A stretch of DNA of 64,000 bases from Acidicapsa acidisoli (GTDB lineage: Bacteria > Acidobacteriota > Terriglobia > Terriglobales > Acidobacteriaceae), in assembly GCF_025685625.1 (NCBI RefSeq), contig NZ_JAGSYI010000008.1, positions 1 through 64,000 of the forward strand. The letters are read 5' to 3'. Position numbers and translations under genes: made by a program. The notes under the pieces are model-generated. The model did no database searches. It was not told where the DNA came from and worked only from the letters and a program-made list of their open reading frames with translations. Positions 16,133 through 24,703 of this stretch are shown piece after piece. Each line of letters begins with the position of its first letter. Positions within the stretch are counted from its first letter, which is position 1.

Positions 16133-17620
16133 ATGAGAATTTATAGAAGTGCAGGCATTCGGCTCTTGTACCTCGCTGCAGCGTTAGCTCTCGTTGAGTT
16201 CGCATTCGCTCAACAGGCTCCGTGGGGACGCCCCAATATTCCAGTCTCGACCCATGATCGCGTCTACGCCGCGGACCAGACTTCAAATACCGTTTCGGTG
16301 ATTGATCCCGCCAGTAACAAGTTGCTAGGGGTGATCCGTTTGGGCAATCCCGTGCCTGGGGCTTTGTCCCCGCTCTATGCAGGACAGCTTCTCGTCCACG
16401 GACTTGGCTACTCGCCGGACTCGAAGACCCTGGCGGTAGTTTCAATCGCATCGAATGCTGTGACCTTGATTGACACAGCCACGAACAGAGTGAAAGGGAC
16501 TGTGTACGTCGGCCGGTCGCCTCACGAGGCGTTCTTCACGGTCGATGGTCACGAATTGTGGGTGACTGTTCGGGGCGAAGACTACATCTCTGTCATCGAC
16601 CCAAATCAAATGAAGGAAATTCGCCGCATCGAATTGGCCAACGGTCCCGGCATGACCATGTTCGGAACCGACGGCAGATATGCCTTTGTATGCTCAAGCT
16701 TTACCCCCGAGCTTGTGGTGGTTGAGACGGCTTCGCATCAGGTCGTCAAGCGGATTTCCCAAGCAAGTCCTTTTTGCCCGAATATCGCAGTAAGCCCGGA
16801 AAATGACGAAGTCTGGATTACGCTGAAAGACACCGGCAAAGTGCAAGTATTCAGCGCCCGGCCGCCCTTCGAGCAGCTCGCTCTTCTCGAGACGGGACCG
16901 ATCACGAATCATCTAAACTTTGCGAATAACGGCAACGGCAAATTCGCCTACATCACGATCGGTGGCACCAACCAGGTGAAGGTCTATCAGCGCGGCCCCA
17001 GTCCAACTCTGGTCGCCACTATTCCGGTCGGGGATTTGCCTCACGGCATTTGGCCTTCCGGTGATGGGACCCGAATTTACGTCGCTTTGGAAAATGGCGA
17101 CCACGCGGTAGCGATCAATACATTGACGAACAAGGTGATCGCCAACATCCCCGTCGGTCAGACGACTCAGGCTCTCGTTTATGTTCCAGGAGCAGTTCCA
17201 TCGGGTAACGGCACGGATAACCTCGTCCCGCTCGGGAAAGCGGCCAACACCGGGCACGTCCGTTTGGAGGCTGCAGGAACGGCATTGCCAGCGGCAGAAG
17301 CGTCAGCGGCAGTCAACTCGCTGGGCCTTCTCGATCTTCTTGAGATTGCCGCGAAGGGACTGGCCTCCGGCGCTCAGTATCGGGTGTATCTTGCGCGGTC
17401 CAATCATCCCCCTTATGGGGATCTCGAACCATTGGCAATCTTCAAGGCAAATCCCGATGGCGCAGGAATCGTTCAGGCGCTCGGGCCGCTCAAAGCGCTC
17501 GTTCGCTCCGGCGCAGCTACCGCTGGAACGCTTCCACAGAGATTCCTGATCATTACCGAACTCAACGATCCATCGCGAGTCGTGCTCCGGCAGGCCGGTT
17601 TATCGAAGGGGTTCAAGTGA
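16133..17620 (+). CDS. Exported YVTN/YncE-type beta-propeller protein
   Basis: The 495 residues start with a signal peptide ('LLYLAAALALVEFAFAQQ'). The next ~330 residues are repeated propeller blades with 'VYAADQTSNTVSVIDPASNKLLGVI', 'VTLIDTATNRVKGTV' and 'HAVAINTLTNKVIANIPVGQ', the YVTN/YncE signature. A C-terminal region (about 375-495) looks like a separate beta-sandwich ('GHVRLEAAGTALPAAEASAAV', 'RFLIITELNDPSRVVLR'). Such propellers act in the periplasm or outside the cell as binding scaffolds and occasionally bind quinone or metal; no catalytic motif is visible here. It starts 2 bp after the DUF305 gene and ends just before a small gene whose start region overlaps its stop. Confidence 0.85.
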   Translation: MRIYRSAGIRLLYLAAALALVEFAFAQQAPWGRPNIPVSTHDRVYAADQTSNTVSVIDPASNKLLGVIRLGNPVPGALSPLYAGQLLVHGLGYSPDSKTLAVVSIASNAVTLIDTATNRVKGTVYVGRSPHEAFFTVDGHELWVTVRGEDYISVIDPNQMKEIRRIELANGPGMTMFGTDGRYAFVCSSFTPELVVVETASHQVVKRISQASPFCPNIAVSPENDEVWITLKDTGKVQVFSARPPFEQLALLETGPITNHLNFANNGNGKFAYITIGGTNQVKVYQRGPSPTLVATIPVGDLPHGIWPSGDGTRIYVALENGDHAVAINTLTNKVIANIPVGQTTQALVYVPGAVPSGNGTDNLVPLGKAANTGHVRLEAAGTALPAAEASAAVNSLGLLDLLEIAAKGLASGAQYRVYLARSNHPPYGDLEPLAIFKANPDGAGIVQALGPLKALVRSGAATAGTLPQRFLIITELNDPSRVVLRQAGLSKGFK

Positions 17621-17637
17621 AGGAAGAAGAGGACATC

Positions 17638-18009
17638 ATGATGCAGACTGAATCATTCTCGAACTCGTTGTACACCGACCAGATGCACTTAACAGAGCGC
17701 GAGTTATCAGCGTTCATCGCTGCCGTGGGAGCATCGCACGGCCCGGAGGAAGCCGTGCTTGCTGCGGAGGACTGGATCGAAGAATCGGAACTCATGGACA
17801 GTTCACTTCGATCTGAGGTCCGAAATTGGGGCGCGGTCACGATCGCAGCCTCGGTTCGGTTGGCAAATCGACTGACTGTTGCACTGCGTGGTCAGAAGCC
17901 GCTCGGCCCAGCGACAACTGGTACCGAGGTATCGCCAATAGCCGCTAATGTTGACTACACCGATAACCACGCAATCTTTGAGCAAGTCCACGAAGACCGA
18001 ATTCGCTGA
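17638..18009 (+). CDS. Hypothetical small acidic protein
   Basis: The ATG at 17638 follows GAAGAAGAGGACATC; a GTG at 17617 overlapping the previous stop is a weaker alternative. The 123 residues are mostly helical by composition and acidic at the N-terminus ('LTERELSAFIAAVGASHGPEEA', 'AAEDWIEESELMDS'). No signal peptide or motif is visible and no family is recognised. It lies tightly between the propeller gene and the SDR gene (12 bp), so it is probably part of the same transcript. Confidence 0.65.
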   Translation: MMQTESFSNSLYTDQMHLTERELSAFIAAVGASHGPEEAVLAAEDWIEESELMDSSLRSEVRNWGAVTIAASVRLANRLTVALRGQKPLGPATTGTEVSPIAANVDYTDNHAIFEQVHEDRIR

Positions 18010-18021
18010 ACGGAGGTTCTG

Positions 18022-18882
18022 ATGTCCAAAGTATGGTTGGTAACAGGAAGCGCAAGTGGTTTGGGCCGCGAAATCGCAGAGGCAGTTCTTGCATCTGGTG
18101 ATCGCCTGCTGGCAACGGCTCGCGATCCGCAGCTATTGGACGATTTTGTCGAGCGATATGGCGAACAAGTGTCTACGGCCTCTCTGGATGTTTCCAATGA
18201 GACCGCTGCGAAGGCCGCAGTCGCCAAGGCTGTAGATGTCTTCGGGCAGTTAGATGTTTTGGTCAACAATGCCGGATATGGAGACACGGCCCCCTTTGAG
18301 CAGCTGACTTCAGAGAGATTCCGCGCCTTGATTGAGACGAACTTCTTTGGAGTCGTTTCCATGACGCGAGCTGCCATTCCAATCATGCGTCAGCAAAAGA
18401 GTGGATGCATTCTCCAGATCTCATCGGTCGGCGGCCGGCTTGCGACCCCGGGAAGCGCCTCCTATCATGCCGCGAAATGGGCCGTAGGCGGCTTCACCGA
18501 AGCCGTTGCGTTGGAGGTTGCATCCTTCGGAGTAAAGGTATGCGCTCTGGAACCGGGCGGCATGCGGACCAACTGGGGCAATCGCGCAGTTGCGGATGTC
18601 CCTGATCTTTTGCCGGAGTATGAGCCGTCCGTCGGCGCGTTGGTTAGAACGCTTGCAACGTATTGGGGACATGAGACGAGTGACCCTGCAAAGGTCGCTC
18701 AGGTCATCCTGCATCTCGCCACCAAAGAGGGGCTTCCTCCTCACCTGCTGCTCGGCAGCGACGCTGTGCAGTATGCCCGGGCTGCCGACGACAAGCGGGC
18801 GTCTGACGCTAGGGCGTGGCTTGACGTCAGCGTTTCAACTGACGCAGAGGGTGTGCATGAACAGCCCGGTTTGCAACTCTGA
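18022..18882 (+). CDS. Short-chain dehydrogenase/reductase
   Basis: A 286-residue SDR with the NAD(P)-binding 'TGSASGLGREIAEA', 'NNAGYGDTAPFE', catalytic Ser in 'ILQISSVGG' and 'SYHAAKWAVGGF' (Y-x-x-x-K). The C-terminal part follows the classical SDR shape used for small carbonyl or alcohol substrates ('EPGGMRTNWGN'). The start is set by GGAGGTTCTG before the ATG. It is the last gene of the same-strand run and is cytoplasmic, in contrast to its exported neighbours. Substrate and cofactor preference cannot be read; the Ala/Arg after beta-2 ('ATARD') would allow NADPH. Confidence 0.92.
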   Translation: MSKVWLVTGSASGLGREIAEAVLASGDRLLATARDPQLLDDFVERYGEQVSTASLDVSNETAAKAAVAKAVDVFGQLDVLVNNAGYGDTAPFEQLTSERFRALIETNFFGVVSMTRAAIPIMRQQKSGCILQISSVGGRLATPGSASYHAAKWAVGGFTEAVALEVASFGVKVCALEPGGMRTNWGNRAVADVPDLLPEYEPSVGALVRTLATYWGHETSDPAKVAQVILHLATKEGLPPHLLLGSDAVQYARAADDKRASDARAWLDVSVSTDAEGVHEQPGLQL

Positions 18883-19159
18883 TAGAGTGCGAGAGATCAG
18901 GGCCCGGGCGGCGTGAAACGTGGCCGCGTAAGCCTTTTGCGTTTGAGCAGTACTCATTTTGAGACTTTGGTATTGACTTATCCCTTCGTCCAGTAGATTC
19001 TCTCCGGCGTTCTTGCGGTACTCATCATTGCCAACTCATATTTCCCGATGTTTTAGGTAGCGGAAAAAGCATTGGCTTGATATTGCCATTCCAAATTCCC
19101 GAACCCTCGCGTCTTTGGACGCGTGAATTTCCGGAGGGGTGCCGTTATCCATTGATTGA

Positions 19160-19656
19160 GCTGCAAAAGAAACGCATGGTGACAGAGGAGTGCCGGGCGG
19201 TCTTTCGTTTTCCGAGTTCAAGGGATTCGAAGATTGGTCGGTGATCGCGGTTAGCCAGAATGGACCAAATATCTCTGCGATTCTTGGAAATCCGACGGTC
19301 ATAGACGCCTTCAAGTGCGGGATTCCCGGCAATGGCAAGCCTTTCCCTGACGGCTCCAAGATGGCAAAGGTGCACTGTATACCGACGAAGGACGTGACGG
19401 AGACGGGCGGACCACTTGTGCCGAGTGGCTTGCGGGACATTGAGTTCATGTTGAAGGACAGCAAGAGATTCAGAGACAGCCACGGGTGGGGCTATGGCGA
19501 TTTTCATTGCGAGGCATCATCCAATAGCTCAATAGCTGGCGACCTGGAGATCTCCAAGACAAACCGCCGCAGGGGAACAATGCAAAATGCGGGGCTGCCT
19601 GCCATGAGTCCGTGCCGGATCGAAACTATGTCTTCACTCACTATGGGCCACGTTGA
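19160..19656 (+). pseudogene. Cytochrome P460-type protein, degraded
   Basis: One frame gives 'LSFSEFKGFEDWSVIAVSQ', 'FPDGSKMAKVHCIPTKDVTE' and 'DSKRFRDSHGWGYGDF', a clear P460 domain. Near 19555 the frame must shift by one base to read on as 'QGNNAKCGAACHESV' and 'DRNYVFTHYGPR', the haem-binding C-terminus. Upstream there is a TGA at 19157 and no start or signal peptide. The gene is thus 5'-truncated and frameshifted. Relatives occur at 61126-62100 (intact) and 40745-41590 (broken), so this family has been repeatedly duplicated and lost here. Confidence 0.75.
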
Positions 19657-19841
19657 TGCAAGTTGACAGCGCGCTTCGACTGATTAGGGAGGAACGCCCA
19701 CGCTGTACCCAGCCAGAATGCAGTTTTGTCCGAATTCTGAAGTGACATCCAATATGGAACCTGAGCCCAGCGCCTGTTGCCGATTTCGCGCTCGCCGTCT
19801 TCATTGAGGCGGATCGCTGGCTGCCATGACTTTCCCGACAA
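19641..19841 (-). pseudogene. Remnant of an SRAP (YedK/HMCES-like) gene
   Basis: The minus-strand frame from 19841 to about 19734 reads 'WQPAIRLNEDGEREIGNRRWAQVPYW', very close to the SRAP-family core in which R-W-G-L-x-P-x-W follows 'P.IRL'. The Gly-Leu pair is replaced by Ala-Gln, and the catalytic N-terminal Cys and later active-site residues are absent. It is a short decayed fragment. SRAP proteins crosslink abasic sites in single-stranded DNA and often occur on mobile elements. Confidence 0.4.
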
Positions 19842-20114
19842 TCGGATCGGAATAGATGAAGTGCTATACTATTGATAGTAAACCACTTACGTCCGATAAC
19901 GAAACTTCTGTAACGTGGCCTTATTAGCGCCGGATAGAAATGTCATGTTCCCGCCCTTGAGGGCGGACGGACATTTGAATACGGGCTGGCGATCGACAAG
20001 AAGTACGGCACTGGCTGGGCAACGTTTTTGAATCAGCTCTCGAGGCAGATCAAGCCGTGGACAATCATCGAGCTTCAACAGTTGAGATCAGCGGCGAAAT
20101 GGGACCAAGAGTTC

Positions 20115-20408
20115 TTAATCTGGTGTACTTCGAGCTTCACCCTCACCACGCGCTCGCACCACGAACGGTCCCTCGCACCACACGATAAAACCATCCTCGA
20201 ATTCCTCGACCTGGAAATCATCAAGGCGGTGAGGTCGCTGGAGATTTTCGTTGATCGTGATGCCCCGATTGAAAAGCCGAACTTCCGACTCAGCCCATTC
20301 CCGCGACGGAATTTTCATCGCATCCTTCGGGGAAGTGGAGAACCAGTAGTCAACGATTCCGTGATCGGCAGATTCCCGCGTTTTGTAGCCGACGATGTAT
20401 CCCTTCAT
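20115..20408 (-). CDS. Hypothetical protein of a mobile region
   Basis: The 97-residue frame starts with an ATG at 20408 after GAAGGAGCGGGT, a good ribosome site. The sequence has a mixed alpha/beta character with a basic N-terminus ('MKGYIVGYKTRESADHG') and an acidic centre ('HRLDDFQVEEFEDGFIVW'). It has no recognised family. It is transcribed away from the tRNA-like gene and shares with it an AT-rich divergent promoter region of about 70 bp (TTGACA at 20434 on the plus strand). Confidence 0.55.
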   Translation of the reverse strand: MKGYIVGYKTRESADHGIVDYWFSTSPKDAMKIPSREWAESEVRLFNRGITINENLQRPHRLDDFQVEEFEDGFIVWCEGPFVVRARGEGEARSTPD

Positions 20409-20477
20409 ACCCGCTCCTTCGCTAAATCTTCTATTGACAATATGGTAAACTATATGAGAAAACCGTGTTGGTAAATT

Positions 20478-20572
20478 GGGCTATTAGCTCAGTGGTAGAG
20501 CGGCGGTCTGCATCAAGACCGTAGGCCAAAGAAAACCGCGCGTCGTGGGTTCGATCCCCACAGAGTCCACCA
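20478..20572 (+). tRNA. tRNA-like gene with a 20-nt insertion in the anticodon loop
   Basis: If 20513-20532 are removed, a canonical 75-nt cloverleaf remains: acceptor GGGCTAT/AGAGTCC (one A-G mismatch, one G-T pair), D arm GCTC/GAGC, anticodon stem GCGGT/ACCGC with loop CTGCAAA (anticodon GCA), variable loop GCGTC, T arm GTGGG/CCCAC with TTCGATC, A73 and encoded CCA. With the insertion, the anticodon arm can instead fold as CGGTCT/AGACCG with a 6-nt GCATCA loop. The acceptor has G3-T70 and A73, which are alanine identity elements, while the GCA anticodon is that of cysteine. Isotype and function are therefore unclear; it may be a pseudo-tRNA or a specialised tRNA. It lies in mobile sequence. 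Confidence 0.7.
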
Positions 20573-20660
20573 ATACCTTTAACGCCTACGGCACGAAAGC
20601 TCTCCCTAGTGGAGGGCTTTCGTCGTATTTGGGGCAAGGCGCAGAGTTTCAGGAGGCCAG

Positions 20661-21014
20661 ATGGTCACGAAGGTCAAATGTGTCACAAAAGGTTGTGAGT
20701 GGGAAAATCAGGTGTTCCCGGTATCAGTTCTCTTCATCAACAGAATCGCTCCGCTTGACGGTCCATACCCGTGTCCAAAATGCGATCAGGAAATGAAGGT
20801 CGTTGCCCGTGTCCTGGCCAGCTATAAGCCAGGTTCCGGCGCGAAGGCTGCACCGCGCAGAGCCGCATCAAAGCCTACGAAGAAAGCGGTCGGCAAGAAA
20901 AAGTTCAAAGGCATAAAGGTCAAAATGTCGAACCCTGTTTTGGGCGGTAGGAAATCATCCAAGAAACCATCTCCCAAGAAGCCAGGGCCGAGGAAGCGCG
21001 GACCCGGCAAGTAG
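20661..21014 (+). CDS. Small zinc-ribbon protein with a Lys/Pro-rich basic tail
   Basis: A 117-residue protein with ATG after CAGGAGGCCAG. The N-terminal half has two cysteine pairs ('VKCVTKGCEW' and 'YPCPKCDQEM'), a likely zinc ribbon of about 45 residues. From residue 60 it becomes an extreme Lys/Pro/Arg/Gly-rich tail ('KPTKKAVGKKKFKGIKVKM', 'KKPSPKKPGPRKRGPGK'), resembling histone H1-like bacterial proteins. This suggests nucleic-acid binding. It starts 89 bp after the tRNA-like gene and may share its transcription. No named family is recognised. Confidence 0.6.
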   Translation: MVTKVKCVTKGCEWENQVFPVSVLFINRIAPLDGPYPCPKCDQEMKVVARVLASYKPGSGAKAAPRRAASKPTKKAVGKKKFKGIKVKMSNPVLGGRKSSKKPSPKKPGPRKRGPGK

Positions 21015-21031
21015 CTTGACGTACACCGGTT

Positions 21032-21517
21032 ATGCTTAAGGCAGCGATGAAGAACCCTTGGAATCTGCCGAAGCGCCAGATTCTTATCCAGGAGACGGAA
21101 CGCGGATGTTCTGTGCCTGTGTTCGCCCAACTCGCAGGCATCTCAACAAACGATCTCAAGCGTGAACTTCCAGGAGCAATTCTCGGCCAAGTCACAGTGA
21201 ACGAATGGATCGTATGGCTAGAAGGCAAAGGCTTCGCCGTTCTGAAGCGCGACGGATGTCCCGTTGATATTGTGCCGTGCGTTCACCTTGTTGCGCACTC
21301 ACCCCAGAGCGAGCTTGATTTCCACTGGGTGTACCGGGATACCGAGGGAGACGTTCACGATCCATCGCCGGTATCGACGTGCATGGGCGCAGACGATCCC
21401 CGGATGCGGGATCTTAGCTTCTACGAAACGAAGCAACTGACCATTTCGGTCGAAGGCTATTCGGCGGCTTCCTCATCGGCGGGGAGTTCGATCGGTCCGA
21501 CCGAAGCAAGCGTCTGA
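21032..21517 (+). CDS. Hypothetical protein
   Basis: The 161-residue frame begins 15 bp after the zinc-ribbon gene. An N-terminal basic stretch is followed by 'VPVFAQLAGISTNDLKREL' and 'VNEWIVWLEGKGFAVLKRDGC', which resembles a helix-turn-helix-like region and then a papain-like/peptidase C39-like pattern ('IVPCVHLVAHSP...DFHWVYRDTEGDVHDPSP') seen in small uncharacterised phage proteins. Its C-terminal 20 codons overlap the convergent gene at 21457-21765. Two start codons (21032 and 21047) are possible. No function is claimed. Confidence 0.55.
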   Translation: MLKAAMKNPWNLPKRQILIQETERGCSVPVFAQLAGISTNDLKRELPGAILGQVTVNEWIVWLEGKGFAVLKRDGCPVDIVPCVHLVAHSPQSELDFHWVYRDTEGDVHDPSPVSTCMGADDPRMRDLSFYETKQLTISVEGYSAASSSAGSSIGPTEASV

Positions 21518-21765
21518 CCAGCCTTGTCTTCAAGAATTTTCGCCAGCTTCTTGGCGGTTTTCTCATCAGGCGTTTTCATCGAATAGGTCACTTTGTAATT
21601 TCCGAACATGCCAGTGAAATCGACGCGGCTGTCCACAACGCGCGTGACATCCTTCACGGTAACTTCTTCAGTTCCGGTCGGAACCGTTGCGCCGCGCTCC
21701 GGACCGCTCAGTGCAGGCGGTGGAGGCCAATGCGGTAAATCCATGACTCGCAACTTTAATCCCAT
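21457..21765 (-). CDS. Hypothetical protein, convergent overlap with previous gene
   Basis: The 102-residue frame has a proline-rich N-terminus ('DLPHWPPPPALSGPERG') and a charged, mostly beta/alpha C-terminal part ('VDFTGMFGNYKVTYSMKTPDEKTAKKLAKILEDKAG'). The last 61 bases overlap the end of the plus-strand gene; both frames have coding-like composition outside the overlap. No family is recognised. Its small size and place among mobile-type genes suggest a phage or element accessory protein. Confidence 0.45.
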   Translation of the reverse strand: MGLKLRVMDLPHWPPPPALSGPERGATVPTGTEEVTVKDVTRVVDSRVDFTGMFGNYKVTYSMKTPDEKTAKKLAKILEDKAGQTLASVGPIELPADEEAAE

Positions 21766-21892
21766 ACCCTCAGTTTACGCCTGAGCCCACGTTCCCATCA
21801 CCACGACTTCGAGTGCATCCTGCCTCGTCCTGATCCAAGGCGCGTAGTGCATCTCTGTGGCTCGGAAGGGTTGCGGCATATCGGTCGGTAGC

Positions 21893-22315
21893 TCAATCTT
21901 TCTGAGCGGGCTCAAAGTTCAGTGGCACACGTTGAGCCGGTGGACTAAGAACGTTGAAATCAAGATACGTCTGTTCGTGGCCTTGGGGGTGCTGTTCCCG
22001 CCACAATATCAGCAGAAGCGGCGGAAACTCCGTAAGGACAACCTTCGTCCGGTGGACCTTCGCGTGACATCCGGCACAGAGAGCGATCATCAGATGCAGC
22101 ACAGATTTGCCCGGCTCCCGATGATGCACTCCTGGATCGGGATCGCCGCACACCCTACAGGCGTGTCCATCGCGCTCTAGGACTTGTTCTCGCAGGCCGC
22201 CGAAATACTCGGCATCCTGCCGTTTCAGCGTGTAGCAGGTCGCGCAGAGGCCCAGGGCGAGGATCTTCTCGTTCCCGCAGGGACAGCAAATTGCGGTCTG
22301 GACCCCTTTCTTCAA
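21893..22315 (-). CDS. HNH endonuclease-like protein
   Basis: A 140-residue protein. A first zinc-binding segment ('ICCPCGNEKILALGLCATCY') is followed by the HNH core: 'LERDGHACRVCGDPDPGVHHREPG', 'LHLMIALCAGCHAKVHRT'. The H-H pair, the central Asn position taken by Ile/Ala in 'LMIAL', and the last C-x-x-C-H-x-x-x-H fit the small HNH family of phages and mobile elements, with a weakened Asn. It would cut or nick DNA if active. It lies 5 bp downstream of the coiled-coil gene on the same strand, so it belongs to the helicase operon. Confidence 0.7.
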   Translation of the reverse strand: MKKGVQTAICCPCGNEKILALGLCATCYTLKRQDAEYFGGLREQVLERDGHACRVCGDPDPGVHHREPGKSVLHLMIALCAGCHAKVHRTKVVLTEFPPLLLILWREQHPQGHEQTYLDFNVLSPPAQRVPLNFEPAQKD

Positions 22316-22319
22316 GGCC

Positions 22320-22562
22320 CTACTCCTTCGCCTTCAGCTTGGAGTCGTTTTCGCGGATGAACGCCTCGATCTCCGGTGCACTCGCCAGTATGCGGAGCCA
22401 TTGTTCCTTGTAGAGCGTGACCGGAAAGCGGCCCATGCCGTACAGGGAGAGCCCGCCTTTCTCGCTCACCTTCAACGTGAGGCCGCCCTTGTCTTTGCTC
22501 TTGAGCTGGGCATTCTCAGCCCGCAGGCGCTCCAGCTCCGCTTGCATATCCACTTCACTCAT
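22320..22562 (-). CDS. Small coiled-coil conserved hypothetical protein
   Basis: An 80-residue protein starting at an ATG whose bases overlap the stop of the upstream chimeric helicase gene (ATGA). The first 22 residues form a heptad-like helix ('[19 protein letters not shown]'); the rest, '[24 protein letters not shown]', is a short motif found in small phage and plasmid proteins of unknown role. Tight overlap means translational coupling to the helicase-like protein. Function unknown. Confidence 0.65.
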   Translation of the reverse strand: MSEVDMQAELERLRAENAQLKSKDKGGLTLKVSEKGGLSLYGMGRFPVTLYKEQWLRILASAPEIEAFIRENDSKLKAKE

Positions 22563-24697
22563 CGTTTCCTTCCTCCGATCGTTCCCAGCTTGATGTCTAC
22601 GTCGATCCAGCCCAGTTTCCACGGTTCCGTCCTGTGCTCATCGAATCTGATTCCATTCACACGGGCGTCCCCGCCAATGTCGTAGAGGGTGATCCTGTAA
22701 GCATCGTCCACGTAATCATTGCCAAGGAGGTAGGCCGTGACCATTGTTGCGATTTGCGGCGTGACTGGAACGTCTCCCGTCGCCGTCTTGAGCACCTTCC
22801 CGGTGAAGAATGCTTCGTCGGCCTTCTGCGGGCGGGCTGAGAGCACGGCGGCGATGTCCTTCTGGAGACCGGCGACGAATTCCTTGTAGCCTTCACTTGC
22901 GACAACGGTGAGGACATTCAACTCGTGAACGGTAGCTGGATCGTCCATTCGATCGCCGTTCTGGTTGACTGAGAGCCGCAAACCGCGTCCGACTTCCTGC
23001 CTGCGGGTCGTCGTGTTATCACTTTTCTTCAGCATCCCTATGACGAACACATTGGGGTTATCCCAACCCTCGCGCAGTGCCGAGTGGGAAAACAAGAACC
23101 GCACAGGCTCATCAAGTGAAAGCAGCCGTGCTTTGTTCTTGAGGATGAGATCGTAGGCGTCTACGTCATCGGACTCGGTTGAGCGAGCCGCGGTTTCAGG
23201 GTCAACCAAGCGCTTGCTCCGCTTGTCCACGGAGAAGTAGCCCTCGTGTGTTCGGTCTGTCGGGATGCCGCGGAGATATTGGTTGTACTTGCTATCTTCT
23301 AGGCTGAGAATCTCGTTCAGGCGGGCGTTGTACTCCTCCTCGAAGAGCTGGGCGTACTCACCCTGCTTCGCTTCATCTCCCTGATAGACGCGATACTTCG
23401 CAACTTCGTCGATGAAGAAGAGCGAAAGGACCTTGATACCCTTCGCAAAGAGTTGCTGTTCTTTCTCGAAGTGGGCGGCAACTGCTTCACGAATTTGAAG
23501 TCGGCGAAGCACGGTTTCGTTCACGTCGCCCACAGCATCGCCAGCGGACAGCACCACTCCATTCGTAAAGCTGAGAGTGTTGTCGAGTGCGTTGATGTCT
23601 GAGACCACGAAGCCTTTGTACTGGTCCAGTTCGCCAGACTTCGCGTGGAGATTATCGCCTTTGGCCAGGTTGCGTGTATCGGCTTTGATGCCGCTGGCGC
23701 GACGCATTTCCAGCTCGACTCGGGCCACTGGTGGCTTGTCTCTGAAAACGTCGATCCCTTGCAGATACAGGTAGGCGCTCGTTCCGGCTTGCCCCTTGAG
23801 CGAGATGCCGCGTACTGCAATCTTCTTGACCAGTTTCCGGTTGTAGGCATCGAGAGCATCGAGCCGGTAGACCCTATTGTGTTCCTGTTTGTGCGTGGCG
23901 GAGTAGCGAAGGATGAAGAGAGGCTTGAACTCCTTCAGCGATTCAACCGTCTTCGCTCCCTCCATCTTCTGGGGCTCGTCCAAAATCAAGATTGGACGAT
24001 TCCGAGCGATCACGTCGATTGGTCTGCGTGTTTGGAAGTCGTCCAGCTCCTCATAGATTCGCCGTGCATCTTTGCCGCGAGCATTGAATGCCTGGGCGTT
24101 GATGACCATCACGTTGATGCCGGCGTCGGCGCTGAAGCTCTCAAGCTCGTGCAGTTCCTTGGAGTTGTAGATGAAGAAGCGAACTCGCTTCCCGTACCGT
24201 TCTCGAAGCAGCGGCGAAAGATGTTCGTACAGGTAATCGGCGGTGTCCGCGAAAGCTGTGAAGACGAGCACCTTGCGATTACCCGGATTGATCGGAGCTT
24301 CGATCTTGGCCTGAATGTGCTCTTTCAAGTGTTGCAACTTGGCGTCGTCGGCTGGGGAGACCTTTTCCATCTCACTGAGGAGCGTCTCGATCAAACCGAG
24401 ATCGGCCTTCAAGTCGTGCTCCCAAGAGGCGAGGTCCATGTCTCCGAGCTGGATATTCACCTTACCTCCGGTCTGCTGATCGGGCGGCACCTCTTCGGGA
24501 TCGAAAAATTCGAGATCCTCGTCGGGACTGGCGTCCTCGAATGTTGCGGAAATGTCCGCGAAGGTGCCGTCCTGTCCCGTCTTGCGGAAGTTTTCGATGC
24601 GGCCTAGTGTCGAAAGGTGAATCTGCTGGAGCTTCTTAAGCGTGATGCGGAACGACGCAACCGAACTTTCCAAGCGCTTGAGGAGATTCACGGTCAT
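22559..24697 (-). CDS. Chimeric ORF: SNF2-PLD helicase C-part fused to type III restriction Res subunit
   Basis: A 712-residue frame with two origins. Residues 1 to about 168 ('[16 protein letters not shown]', '[17 protein letters not shown]') are the middle part of the SNF2-type helicases with PLD-like N-terminus. From about 170 it switches to a type III restriction Res protein: '[18 protein letters not shown]', Walker-B-like '[13 protein letters not shown]', '[21 protein letters not shown]', and the motif V/VI region '[10 protein letters not shown]' and '[10 protein letters not shown]'. The Res Walker A half and SNF2 motifs V-VI are lost, and the C-terminus lacks a visible nuclease. The junction lies near 24180-24200. 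The frame is continuous with the upstream helicase except for one TGA. It is probably non-functional or a new hybrid. Confidence 0.75.
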   Translation of the reverse strand: MTVNLLKRLESSVASFRITLKKLQQIHLSTLGRIENFRKTGQDGTFADISATFEDASPDEDLEFFDPEEVPPDQQTGGKVNIQLGDMDLASWEHDLKADLGLIETLLSEMEKVSPADDAKLQHLKEHIQAKIEAPINPGNRKVLVFTAFADTADYLYEHLSPLLRERYGKRVRFFIYNSKELHELESFSADAGINVMVINAQAFNARGKDARRIYEELDDFQTRRPIDVIARNRPILILDEPQKMEGAKTVESLKEFKPLFILRYSATHKQEHNRVYRLDALDAYNRKLVKKIAVRGISLKGQAGTSAYLYLQGIDVFRDKPPVARVELEMRRASGIKADTRNLAKGDNLHAKSGELDQYKGFVVSDINALDNTLSFTNGVVLSAGDAVGDVNETVLRRLQIREAVAAHFEKEQQLFAKGIKVLSLFFIDEVAKYRVYQGDEAKQGEYAQLFEEEYNARLNEILSLEDSKYNQYLRGIPTDRTHEGYFSVDKRSKRLVDPETAARSTESDDVDAYDLILKNKARLLSLDEPVRFLFSHSALREGWDNPNVFVIGMLKKSDNTTTRRQEVGRGLRLSVNQNGDRMDDPATVHELNVLTVVASEGYKEFVAGLQKDIAAVLSARPQKADEAFFTGKVLKTATGDVPVTPQIATMVTAYLLGNDYVDDAYRITLYDIGGDARVNGIRFDEHRTEPWKLGWIDVDIKLGTIGGRKR

Positions 24698-24703
24698 CAG
24701 GGA

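Noticed and set aside
20431-20637. Minus-strand frame containing 'GDRTHDARF'
   Set aside because: This text is the well-known antisense translation of a tRNA T-arm; it overlaps the tRNA-like gene.
23645-24607. Plus-strand 320-codon frame
   Set aside because: Antisense of the Res part of the chimeric gene; no family signal.
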